Source: Liolophura sinensis (lineage: Eukaryota; Mollusca; Polyplacophora; Chitonida; Chitonidae). Taken from it: 64,000 nt of DNA. Positions 47,876-58,947 of the stretch are shown here, one piece after another (the first letter of the stretch is position 1; each line of letters starts with the position of its first letter). The position numbers and the translations under genes were made by a program. Where the stretch lies: the NCBI RefSeq assembly GCF_032854445.1, contig NC_088300.1, forward strand, positions 67,804,984 through 67,868,983. The letters are read 5' to 3'. Under the pieces are notes generated by a model. The model had not been told where the DNA came from and searched no databases. It saw only the letters and a list, made by a program, of their open reading frames with translations.

Positions 47876-48225
47876 TCTATACTTGACTACATGTTAGAAG
47901 CCTCTATACCTGACTACACGTTAGAAGCCTCTATCACTGATTGCATGTTAGAAGCCTTTATACCTGACTATAGGTTAAAACCCTCTATCCCTGACTGCAT
48001 GTTAAAAGCCTCTATCCCTGACTATAGGTTAGAGGTCACTGTACCTAACTATAGGTTAGAAGCCTCTATCCCTAACTATAGGTTAGAAGCCTCTATCCCT
48101 AACTATAGGTTAGAAGCCTCTATCCCTGTCTATAGGTTAGAAGCCTCTATCCCTGACTATAGGTTAGAAGCCTTTATACCTGACTATAGGTTAGAAGCCT
48201 CTATACCAGACTGCTTTCAACATAC
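47876..48225. repeat. 25-27-bp minisatellite, right part
   Basis: Continuation of the array after the SINE. Regular 27-bp units make a plus-strand frame (nine-residue YRLEASIPD repeat) open for 112 codons; no gene is inferred. Confidence 0.95.
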
Positions 48226-48385
48226 TTAATCCTCATGTATAGCCTTGGAGGGATTCTTGAGCAAGCAATTTTAATAAGGATTACACAAGGAACTGAAATT
48301 TATAGTTTATACCGGTATTTATTGTCAAATACATTTAAAATGTATTTTTTTGCACAGGTGAATATTTCCTTTATCGATACTAATT

Positions 48386-48579
48386 ACTGTAATTCTTCGA
48401 CCTTTTCACAAGTTGGCATATGTTGGTGTATTCAAGCATATTCTCAAGGAATTATTCTGTGTAAACTGATAAAATTATACTTTTTGTGAAGCCCTGAAAT
48501 TAGCCAAGTCTACAAAATCAAATTGTAAGTGTGCATAAATTGTACTGGAAGCTGCTCTGAAAAGGTTGAGGAATTAGGT
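48386..48579 (+). mobile_element. family A inverted-repeat element, copy 3
   Basis: Left end ACTGTAATTCTTCGACCTTT and right end AAAAGGTTGAGGAATTAGGT form imperfect inverted repeats. Interior ACTTTTTGTGAAGCCCTGAA is nearly identical to the 24.2-kb copy. Confidence 0.82.
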
Positions 48580-48741
48580 TAAGGGCATAAGGAGTTCAAT
48601 TTTGTAGCAATTAGCTGATGTACAGATCCATATATACTGAATATATTATACTTATATAAGCGCCATGATAACAGCTTATTGAAGTTTCCTTCACTTCTCA
48701 GTGATTTAATTAACACCAGTGTATTCCACCCAAATTCAACA

Positions 48742-48950
48742 GGCGCAGCACAATGACCCTGGGGCCTCTCACCAGTGTGATCACCGAGTTCAAATTCAGC
48801 TCATGCTGGCTTCTTTTCCCGGCGTATGGGGGAAAGCCTGACAGCAACCTGCTGATGGTTATGGGTTTCCCCTGGGATCTGCCCAATTTCCTCTCATCAT
48901 AAAGATTCCTGAGTATGGCGTAAAACCCCAATCAATAATTAAATGAATTC
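48742..48950 (+). mobile_element. diverged SINE, plus strand
   Basis: GACCCTGGGGCCTCTCACC, GAGTTCAAATTCAGCTCATG, the core with CAACCTGCTGATGGTTATGG, a shortened 3' block (CCTGAGTATGGCGTAAAACC) and a weak tail. About 35 bp are missing between CATCATAAA and GATTCCTGAG. Confidence 0.85.
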
Positions 48951-48987
48951 ACTGCAACATCCTCGGTACCCAAAGTTGTCACCAAAT

Positions 48988-49152
48988 TGATTTATTTATT
49001 AACTTGATTGGTGTTCTACGCCGTACTCAAGAATATTTCACTTATACGACGGTGGCCGGCATTATGGTGGGATGGTGGGAGGCAGAGCCCGGGGGAAACC
49101 CACGACCATCCACAGGTTGCTGACAGATCGTCCTACTTATGGGAAGAGAGTC
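48988..49152 (-). mobile_element. SINE, minus strand, 5'-truncated
   Basis: TTTATTTATTAACTTGATTG, GCCGTACTCAAGAATATTTC, GGCATTATGGTGGGATGGTG and CAGGTTGCTGACAGATCG. It lies tail to tail with the preceding plus-strand copy, about 37 bp apart. A TGGTGGGA segment is doubled inside the core. Confidence 0.88.
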
Positions 49153-49189
49153 ACCGAATTGAAAGCATATTGCTAGTATTAGCCAAAAA

Positions 49190-49285
49190 TGCATTTGCAA
49201 AATGCAAAATGTAGAATATCATCTCATGTTCCACGCAAACCTCAAAACACCTTTCTAAAATCAATAGAACTCTCAGAATCAGGAA
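49190..49285 (-). repeat. dispersed repeat family B, copy 5 (reverse, partial)
   Basis: Contains GAATATCATCTCATGTTCC, AACCTCAAAACACCTTTCTA, AAATCAATAGAACTCTCAGA, the reverse of the left half of the family. Confidence 0.65.
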
Positions 49286-49710
49286 AAATGTGCAATTTAT
49301 GTGACAAAGTTTATGGTCATTTAGGTTATATCACATAAGACCAATATAAGACCAATAAACACTGTCCAGGAAAATGGTTCAATTTATTCCTTTTTTCTTT
49401 ACAGTTTTTCCAGCTAAGTAAAATGTAATTAAAATATCAGATTCTATGATGGTTGCATATAATAAATCAATTTGTAAATATATCAAACTATTTTTCTGGA
49501 CAGTGTTAAATGGTCATGTGTCTAGTGTTTTCTCTGCCTTTAATAACACCTTACAAGGTACTGAAATGTCATCCCCAAAAATTCCTTCTCAAAAAAGAGT
49601 TGGAAAAACTTGCCGTAACATCAGAGTTCCTAAACTCTGACTGTATGGTCCATAAAGCCCAACTTAGAATTCAAATGTTCAAACACCTTTAACTCTTTTC
49701 ACTATTATCT

Positions 49711-49756
49711 AAAAAATGAAGGTATATTTATGCATAGTTTTAAGTGGTCTATTTAG
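49711..49756 (+). repeat. short dispersed repeat shared with 29.8 kb
   Basis: GTATATTTATGCATAGTTTT and AAGTGGTCT match 29793-29836. Confidence 0.5.
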
Positions 49757-52700
49757 GGATAAATACTTTGATTTTTAGAACTCTTTTCCTTTAAGAGCAT
49801 GAGCTATATACTTTTATAATAATGAGCCTCAATGTGAGGCGACTTGAACATTGCAGGATGCCACAACTATATTCCAAATTTGAGCTTCAACAATTTATGG
49901 GATAAGGATGTTTTTTTTAAAAGGGTTCTTTCCTTCAATTCCAGATAACATCAACAGTACATTCAATATTTCATTCCACCAGAGCATAAGCATATATATA
50001 TAAGGAATCAACCAAAGAATGGATTATTGATGTGTTCATAGCTTCCAGAATTTCAAAAACACAAATACCTGGGCACATGTGTGACATTAGAAGATAGAAA
50101 GCCTGTAGTATAAGCTCTAAAATGTCAACAGCATCAACCATACCTTCGCCATTACAAAGTATCTGCCACTGATTTCTTTAATCAACACAAAAAATAACAG
50201 CTCTTCATTTGTCTGTAGTAAATGTAAGCAATGGTGTGTTTTCATTTTTTTTTCTGTTATCATAATCAAAGACACATGCACTGTTTATAGTAACAATACA
50301 CATGCACTGTTTATTGGACACAAAAAATTCATAATGAGCTGTATTTTCTTCAGTGAAAAGTCCAACACTAAACTAAAATAATCCTGCATCAATTTTTTCA
50401 GAAGACTATCACACAACACTTAAACATTAAAGTTAGCTATGTTTAAAAGCATGTTTACAAAGAATCTGGAATTTTCAAGGGAATCTGTCAACCAGTATTG
50501 ATTAGAAATGAAAGCAAAGAATTACTGTTAAAAATTCCGAGATTCCCAAATAACATGCAAAATATTCATAAAACTTTCCCAGGAAATAAGACTGGCAGGA
50601 TAAATCCGGGAAAACTTTCATCTCATTTCATTGTTACGTTATGCTAAAAAAAAAAAAAAAAAAAAAATAACTAGTGCAAGATCACACCAGCCTTTGAATA
50701 AAATTTACATGCAATCTTGTGTTTCCTGATAGGATAAGCATACATGTAAAATCCCATCTGCCAGCTCACAATATGCAAATACTGACCAAACACGACTAAG
50801 CAGATCGTATTGTTTGAATTCGCTTCATATAGAGTACATCAAATCCCTTGACACGCCGCTGACACCACTTCAATATTTCCTGTTTACCAACACAGTGAAA
50901 AGTTCTGACAATTAATTCTAGGCCGAGAGTACTAGGTGCACTTCTGATTATCTCTGCGCCATCAGGCCTTGTATGGGGACTATATGTCAGTCCTCTCCAG
51001 GGAATATATACAGAATTATTCAAACCATTGCCTGTCTGCTTGAGTACAAAAAGAAACAGTATCCATGCAGTTACAGGGCAGGGCTGTGTTTACAGAGTGT
51101 TAATGACTTATATGAAATAAATAGCTACAAAATATCAACCGTGGATCTGGCCTAATTACGCTCATGCGGGAACAAGTATCCATGAGTGATAAGGACTGGC
51201 AGCCATATTGAAAACAGTTGAAGTGATAATGGTGTACAGCACTAGAACAGTTAATACATTTGTCTGAAAAAGCGCAGCGACTTCCATGATTCACCCGTAG
51301 AACTGACAAAATCGCTGTACTTCAAAAAATAATTAACTCAGTGCATGAGGAAATGTACAATTTAATAACGTTAAAATGCCTACTGTTGGGGATGTTAGAA
51401 ACAAATAATGCACCATACACACAATGTAATATGAGGAAAAAATATGCATATGTCTCAATGTTCCCACAGTTCATCGCACCCACAATAGTTCAGTACATTA
51501 CAAACTGGTTATTTTAGTCATTATGTTTTGTATTTTTTATTCAAGTAAGCAGGTGTTCTACATGCAACTAACGCCTGCACATCACCAATGCATATATAAC
51601 AAAGAGAGGCTAAGTTTTTGAGTACTGTTTTAAAGCACGTACATAATATAGTACATGTGCAATCACGAAACTGGTGTCTTCAGGCTAAACAGTTTGCACA
51701 ATCAAATGCATTTCAGAAAAAAAAAAAAAAAAAATCCTAATAACTGTCTGTTTTTCAGACCTATAATTTCTTACGACAACAGAGCATCAGAGTTACCTCA
51801 TAAACATTCGACTTCCAAAACCACACATACATGTACACATGTTTAACACACACATATATCCAACCCACCCCAGCACCGCAATTCTTTTCTGACACCTATA
51901 AACTGGAATGGTACCATAGCTGAAATCTGAAACACTGCTGGGAAAAAACATGAATGTTTTGAACTTAAACAAACCATTCATGCTTTGATTAACTATATGT
52001 CAGGCTTTCCAAGTTAAGTCTGTTGCATGCATATCAAAATACTATCTGTAGCTGGTATATATGCACAGGTAAATTGCCAGGGCAAGCTTTCACAACAATG
52101 TTGCCTTAGGACTTAGCCACATGGGAACAGTGTTGTCATGGGACTTTAATCAACCTCTCAGTTTGCAATGTTGCCATGATGCTTTGCCGCAGTAGACTTC
52201 TCCATCAATATTACCACGCAGTACAACTTGCCTCTGAAGCATCAGAACAAGCACAGAAACTATAACTGTGTTCTTCCCCAAAATCATCTTCATAATAGGC
52301 TGTAGGTATATTGTATCACTGACAGCAATAGGCTCAATATTGCTGATTACACATTATGCATTTAAGGTTTGTTGTTGTAAGATGTAATGCACTACATTAA
52401 AATAAACAGTATATTAAACTTACCTTATTTCTATCAACCTTCTGTTACGAGTCTCTATCTATAAAATACAATATACGCAGACTTTATAACAACTAAAATG
52501 AACAGAGGATAAGATAATTACATTTTTAAATAACAGAAGTAATATTCAACTCCAATTGCTTTGCACATGAAATAATGTTCTTTCATTTTCATCTTCTTAA
52601 TATTCTGACAGCTTAAGGTCTTTTAAATACATTCAAATGTCCCACTGCAAAACTGACATGAAACATACAAGACGCTGTGAAAAAAGAATAACTGATACTT

Positions 52701-52929
52701 CATAGATCATGTCCAAAAACACTTGTTATCCCTCATGCAAGCAACAACATATCAACAACATCATATTTAATCACAAATCCATCTACATGTTTCTTATATC
52801 TTGCTTGACCTTCGGCATAATCCGACGATAAAACACTGATAAAGACTGTTAATGTTAAGCTTACCTCCTCACATGCAGTCTCAGCTTGCAATAATCAAGA
52901 TGTGAAGTCCTTAGTGCATCAGATTTTGA
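49757..52929. other. unique AT-rich DNA, no gene recognised
   Basis: 3.2 kb free of SINE and family A/B copies. A-runs of more than 15 bases lie at 50646-50667 and 51719-51734. Short frames have no recognisable domain. Confidence 0.5.
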
Positions 52930-53560
52930 TGCTGTTTTTTTGTTTTTGTGAGGTCAGCCCACCATACAGTTCCTTCTTTTCAACTTCAGACAATATCTTG
53001 AAGCTTGAGATAGGATGTTATGAATCAAACTCCTCTCTTAAGAAGTCAATTCCCCGTCTGAAAGCTCATCTTTGGCCTTGTCAACAATTATTTCTACTGA
53101 TCTTTTGTAGAAGTAACTCCAACTTGCTCTTACATAAACATACACAAGTACAGATCCATTATCTTGAAGCCTTTCTTTGAGATAAGCGTGATGAATGTGT
53201 CTTCGCTTATAGTGAAGTGTCTTCACTTTTCAAAGATCCGGCAATAACCTGAAGCCTTTCTTTGAGATAAGCGTGATGAATGTGTCTTCGCTTATAGTGA
53301 AGTGTCTTCACTTTTCAAAGACCCGGCAATATGCAGATGTCGCAGATCCGTAATTATTTCTTCGGCATGCTCTTATTATCACTCCAACTTTACATACATA
53401 AACATGCTCAAGTATAGTTCCTTCTATCTTTAAATTGAAGCAAAATCTTAAAAGTTTCTCTTTAAAATGCAAGATGTGGATCAGTAACAATTTCCTTGAA
53501 AATGTTTTGCCATCGTATGATGTTATCCCCCTGTTCATATCATATCAGCTTGCTGTGTGA
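52930..53560 (-). repeat. diverged repeats with a recent 85-bp duplication
   Basis: Two sequence blocks about 260-290 bp apart match (ACTCCAACTTGCTCTTACAT.. near 53117 and ACTCCAACTTTACATACATA.. near 53382), each followed by a GTTCC/GATCC..CTTGAAGC segment; a third, weaker match starts near 52960. Within this, 53165-53249 is repeated almost exactly at 53250-53334 (period 85). Minus-strand frames across the units give similar short peptides (GTILEHVYVCKVGV, SVLVYVYVRASWS), so an old repeated coding region is possible, but stops interrupt it. Confidence 0.65.
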
Positions 53561-53590
53561 AGTGAGGTTGACATATACACAGGTTCATTT

Positions 53591-53619
53591 GGGATCCCGT
53601 TCTTCCCGAACGGGATCCC
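53591..53619. repeat. perfect hairpin palindrome
   Basis: Arms GGGATCCCGTTC (53591-53602) and GAACGGGATCCC (53608-53619) are exact reverse complements with a five-base loop TTCCC. It marks the left edge of a block whose base composition differs from the flanks. Confidence 0.95.
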
Positions 53620-55349
53620 TATTGTAATTGTTCTGTTTTTTCTTATTATTATTTTTTTTTCACTGACTTTGTTAGCAAGGAAACTCCTACACCGTTCAAC
53701 ATAGAAGTCCCAAATTTTGCTCATGTATTCTGGTGGTGATTATCTCGGGACAAATTCTCCATTTTTTTTGTCACGTGGTTCGGCCGCCATATCAAATTTT
53801 GTGTAAAACCTTTAAAAATCTTCTTCTCTTCTTCAGAACCACTGAACCAATTGTTTTCAAATTTGACATGCAGCTAGAAGGTTACAAGATACAAAAAAGT
53901 TTGCAAAAATGGTTGACTTCCGGTCAAAACTCTGGAAGCTCGCCATTGGTCGAAGTTGTGACGTCACAAAAAGTTCTGAAATGTCAATTGTTGCCAACAT
54001 ATTCTGGTGTATCTTGAGCTGCTGATTCCGAATCTGCTTTGATTTTTTGCATATCTATGTAACTTTTTGAGATATAAGCAAAAAACTAAAAAAATTACGA
54101 AACTTCAATGACCTGTAACTCGAGAACTATGGGAGATAGAAATGTGCAACCTGTACCAAATAGTAGCCCAAGACTTGCTCTTTTGAGCACTCACCAACAG
54201 ATTTGAGCTACGATCAATGGTTTTCTCGCTAGAAGCGTTTAAATGACAACACCGTTTTTTGTTTAGAAAAAGATGACAATCCTATTGCTTTAACATGGAG
54301 TTAGATGGGGACTGCACTGGGTTTATAGTATTTTACCTGCTGCTTTCGGCTGCACTATCCGTGATCTCCCGAAACGGTTGTAGGATGACATTCAGCTATA
54401 CAGAACTCTATTAGATGGCGTAGAATTTTAACTACAACAGCAAACGACGAGGGCATGTAAAACTTAGCTTTGTTTTGTGCAGGCATTGTCTTCTGTACTA
54501 TACGTTAACCAGGCCAGGGTGATTGACAGACATCGACACGTGCCCTGGTCCAGGTGTTGACTTTCTGACAACGGCATAGATATCAGTAGGGCATTGAGTC
54601 TGCATGGCAGGTTGCGGATTGAGACATGAAAGTGCAAACTTTGTTTTTTCTTTCTTTCTTTTCTCTTACTGCTGACGCCTGTCAGTCATGTCAGAGTTCG
54701 ATCCCATCTTAGCCAATTTGTCAGGCGATGAAAATGTTGTCAATTTCAAGGTTTTAAGTAGGCTGCTAGGTATAGTTGGATGTTCTGACGACAAATCTGG
54801 TGGTTTTTTCCTTTCTCTGACACCCGGTTTTGTCGCCAATTGCCATGAAAGTGCAAAAAAGTGCAATTTTCGCTCATGTTTGGAGGTCAGGTGACACAAA
54901 ACCGCTGCAGCTGTGGAGCTGAAAATGACTGAGTACAAAGGGCTATATGGGTACTGTAGGTGTGCGGAAAATCGTTGAACTGTCATAATAAATGTGGGAG
55001 TTGCAGGGCTTGAAAAATTGTCCAAAGACCGTCATGTTGCGATCAAAACGCGAAAAAGCGCCATTTTTCACAATATTTGGAGGTCTGGTGAGAGAAAACT
55101 TATACAGCTGTAAAGCTGAAAATCATTGAGTGCAAAGTCTTACACATGTACTCTATGTGTGCTAAAAATCTGTGATCTGTGTCAACAAACACAGGACATG
55201 CACGTTTTCAAAGAATGTCCTAAAGCAGATTTACCTCATTCGGCACGTTTACATAAACTTGCTGTTACAAGGGCTGTGTATTATTGGGTGGGGAAAACGT
55301 CATCGATCCGATCCGGAATCCCGGCTTAGGATCTCCACTTCGTAGATCC
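53591..55349. mobile_element. unclassified element-like block bounded by hairpins
   Basis: The block starts with the perfect GGGATCCC hairpin and ends near a GATCC-rich segment (CATCGATCCGATCCGG, then GGATCT..AGATCC at 55329-55349, a small imperfect hairpin). Inside are two related segments of about 170 bp (about 54830-54985 and 55020-55190; shared words TTTGGAGGTC, CAGCTGT..AGCTGAAAAT, GTGCTAAAAATC/GTGCGGAAAATC). No long coding frame exists. The style (few-kb, non-coding, terminal hairpins, internal duplicates) suggests a non-autonomous transposable element, but I cannot assign a class or prove the borders. Confidence 0.4.
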
Positions 55350-56247
55350 ATTCTAGTTTACATTGTTTCTCCTCAGTAAGTTACCCATATTGCAATGGAC
55401 TAACTGGTAACCACAACTGACTTTTGGAAATGTTACAAGACAATTCCTCAAACATTCGGTGATTCAACAGACTTTAATCTGTATTCATGTCGTCAGCCAT
55501 GGTATCGACTGAATATTCAAAATTTCCAAAACACAATGCAGTATATTTTGAACTTCAAGGAAAACAGAATTTTTCTTGAGCCATATATTCCTGAGAAGCA
55601 CGGTGATATTTTAAAAACATGCAATTACCAATGTTAACGATATCACATTAGACTGATGTCAACATTTTCAAGTATGAAATGGAAAGAAATCAACTGCACA
55701 AATTATTTGAAATGTCTTCATATTATTCTATGGAATTGATCAGCATATGAATATTTTTTAATTGGCTGGTTTGCACAGAAGCACCTTAAATTTTGCCATA
55801 AACTGCAACATTTGAGTTCTATTTTAATATCTGTAACATCAAACATCCATTTGTTTGCCATTAAAATTTTAAAACTTTTTACCAGATATCAACTCGAGAA
55901 CAAAGAAATGTATAAAACAAAGAAATGTATAAAACAATGAAATGTATGTGAAGGATACATTTATTAATCAACATTTTTTGAAAATTCCAAACTGATTTCA
56001 TTGTGGTAATTGTAGTACACCCATGGGATTTGTGCCTTCTACAGCTCTACAGGGCAGACTTCAAGACTCTTAAACATATAATGGAAATTTCACTGATTAT
56101 ATATATAAGTTTTAAATGCTTGCATAGCTCTAAAAAAAACTATAAACATGCCATCTTTGATAAATGATAAATACATGTACATTATCTAGCCAGAGAAATG
56201 TCAAAAGAATCAAAGAATCTCGACTGCTTTTACCTTATATACACATG
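55350..56247. other. unique AT-rich DNA
   Basis: A minor 17-20-bp tandem (ACAAAGAAATGTATAAAAC) occurs at 55911-55950. No gene seen. Confidence 0.5.
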
Positions 56248-56436
56248 CCCCAATTCCTCAACCTTTTCACACATGAAAGGGCAACTTTCAGAGCAATTTA
56301 TGCGCATTTGGTTGGATTAACCAATTTCAGGGCTTCACAAAAATTATAATTTCGTAAGTCTACACTGAATATTACCTTCAGAATATGCTTGGATAAACAC
56401 CTTGCAACCATGCGAATGGGTTGAAGAATTACAGTA
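56248..56436 (-). mobile_element. family A inverted-repeat element, copy 4 (reverse)
   Basis: Left end CCCAATTCCTCAACCTTTTC and right end GGGTTGAAGAATTACAGTA. Interior TTCAGGGCTTCACAAAAATT and GGATAAACACCTTGCAACCA match the 30.6-kb copy. Confidence 0.82.
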
Positions 56437-56689
56437 AGCACTGTTTATATGTCTATATTCATGTATCTGTAATTTCAAACTGTTCAAACACATAACAAGG
56501 CTGCAAACAGAACACTGTGGAAAACAGTGCAGTTTCGTCTATAGTCAATTTCTTTTAGAGAGTCACCGATATTCAGCTGTGTATAAATCAGTCATTCTCA
56601 CTACCAAAATAACCTTTAGTCAGTGACACGTACCAACATAAGCTTTACACACTGATGTTTGAAGATCACATTATTGCAAGATAAGTCCA

Positions 56690-57102
56690 TAAGCTCGGTT
56701 TTGACGGCAAGAACCCATTGCCTCAGGTGACGTCATAATTATTAAGAAACCAGTGGCGTGCTGGACAATGGGCGGAGTTCAACGTGTTTTGACGAACATC
56801 AGTCATCTAAGCTGATATCGATGTTTCTGACATTGCCATATTTGAAATTGTTTACACATTTTAATAATATATAACCGTAACAAATGAATTTTATTTTTTG
56901 TAGTATATGATCTTGCCGCAGTATGATTTTTAACTCTTTTTAAAATAATTATGACGTCACCCAGGACAATGAGTTTTTGGTCTTGAAACTGAGCTGCTTC
57001 TGTTTAACATCATAAAGTAGAAGAGTTTGAAGTTGATTTTCTCATTGCCCTGGGTGACGTCATCATTATTTTAAAAACAGTGGCATGCTGGACAATGGAC
57101 GT
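56690..57102. repeat. three-copy module carrying TGACGTCA
   Basis: Copy 1 (about 56690-56776, forward), copy 2 (about 56934-57000, reversed) and copy 3 (about 57036-57102, forward). Shared sequence: CATTGCCYTGGGTGACGTCA, TAATTATT, AAAAACAGTGGC, TGCTGGACAATGG. Copies 2 and 3 face each other as an inverted repeat with arms of about 40 bases and a loop of about 67. Each copy holds a perfect TGACGTCA octamer (56728-56735, 56952-56959, 57055-57062), the consensus for CREB/ATF-type bZIP factors. Confidence 0.85.
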
Positions 57103-58489
57103 GGAGAGTATTATAAATTTGTTTTACAACAGGTGGACCAACATGCGGTCAGAACAAACTCCACGCAGTAACGCACCCTACACTACACTCTCAGCGAATA
57201 CACTACGTTGTTTCCTGAAACAAAATTTCCTAACATCCAGCTTTAAAATTTCTCTTCTAACTTATCCATGTGTAGAGCTTGTGTTGTTACGTGTAACTGA
57301 CAAAAGGAAATTTTGGTAGCGAGCAGCTAAAAACAGGCCACTCTTTAAAAGGAAATAGACTATAGTGAAAAACCTTCAACAAATTTAAGAGATGAATATG
57401 ATTTATATGAGAATATACATTTAACATAGTACCGTGTTAAATCCCTCCAGTCTACATCTAAGACAATTACAGCGTTTGTTTTATTGCAATGCTCCAGACT
57501 GTTTCACTGATAGGTCTTCATGGCTAAAGGAAACCTACCAAAGACCACCAAGCACCTGAAAAACCTTCCAACTTCAGGCTGCAGACCATCTAATAGCAGC
57601 TCATGTTTCAAACTGGAACGTCCTGAATACAGTAGGTTGTGTGCTGTGTGACTCGGAATGGTACCAGGCTTTCAAAGCCTCATCTACAATAGCAGTATAA
57701 AAAGTCAGTCTTTCATTCCAGTAGACAACATTTGCCAGGAACTTTTTCCAGCAGGAATGAAGATTTAAAACTAGTCTAAAACATATACATTACAGTTCAT
57801 CTAGTTCAACTAGATGTAGGTGTATGTAAATGTTCACAAATAATGCTACTCTGCCACAAGCAAATAAAAACACCACAGCCACTAAATAATCTATGTTAGA
57901 AAAAAAAAAAAGCCCCCCAAAAAAAACAAACAACAACATTAACTCAATCACACAATATTAATTGTGCCTAAAAGGAACAGCTGGCACATGTGTACAGGTA
58001 TGGAAAGAAAACTCAAGTTATTTTTCCAATGACTATCTTAAAACACAGGCATTCAGAGCAATTATTTCAGAAGATTTCATTGTTGTCATTGTTTTGTTTT
58101 GTAAACCCCGATTTATTAAACGGTTGATTAGAATCCGTTCTTCAAAGTTTCTTGGCTACAAACTAAGTAAAAAAAACAACAGCAAAAAACACCTCTGTAT
58201 TAAGGTGAGAGAACTGAGACACCATAGGGTCCATGTATGGATGTATTTAAACAAAATTAAAAAACCCCAATCCTTCTAGGATTTAATGGGATAATGATAT
58301 AAGTGTTCCTCCGATCATTAGCCTGGAAGGTGCTTGGGAGTCTGCAGGGGATGAAGGGACTACCAGTACATTAGCATATCCATGGTCAGGCATCTCCACG
58401 GTGACGTCCGCACATATATACACACACACACTGTATAGGCACCACAAACTCTGTTTGATAAAGGTGAACTCACTGTTCCTCAAAGTGAC
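57103..58489. other. unique DNA, no gene recognised
   Basis: A-runs near 57899-57930. Frames at 57080-57319 and 57962-58279 have no domain. Confidence 0.5.
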
Positions 58490-58504
58490 CTGAAAGTACA
58501 TGGA

Positions 58505-58771
58505 TTTATTTATTCATTTCATTGGTGTTTTATGCCATACTCAAGAATGTTTCACTTAAGCGACGGCGGCCAGCATTATGGTGGGTGGAAAACCGGGCAG
58601 TGCTCGGGGGAAACCTGCAACCATCTGCAGGTTGCTGACCGACCTTCCCACGTACGGCTGGAGAGGAAGTCAGCATGAGCTGGACTTGAACTCACAGCGA
58701 CCGCACTGGTGAGAGACAGCTGGGTCTTTCCGCTGTGCTAGCTCGCTAACCAACTGAGCCACAGAGGCCCC
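58505..58771 (-). mobile_element. full-length SINE with target-site duplication
   Basis: Minus-strand copy: tail TTTATTTATTCATTTCATTG, 3' block, core (GCATTATGGTGGGTGGAAAA) and complete head ending GAGCCACAGAGGCCCC. Flanked by a 15-bp direct repeat CTGAAAGTACATGGA (58490-58504 and 58772-58786). Read in its own sense, box A is TGGCTCAGTTGG and box B GAGTTCAAGTCC, so both promoter parts look sound. Confidence 0.93.
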
Positions 58772-58909
58772 CTGAAAGTACATGGAAGCATTTAATGCAC
58801 TACAAAGCACAAAGTTTCCAGACCCATGGCCCAAACATATGTTTCCCGTATTTTTTTTTTTTTTTTTTTTTTGTGCATGATGGCCATGGTGAAGAACAGT
58901 TTCATTGTA

Positions 58910-58947
58910 AATTGATTTATTTATTTGATTGGTGTTTTACACAGTAC
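58910..58947 (-). mobile_element. SINE tail fragment
   Basis: TTGATTTATTTATTTGATTG followed by GTGTTTTACACAGTACTCTC; the rest of the element is missing. Confidence 0.65.
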
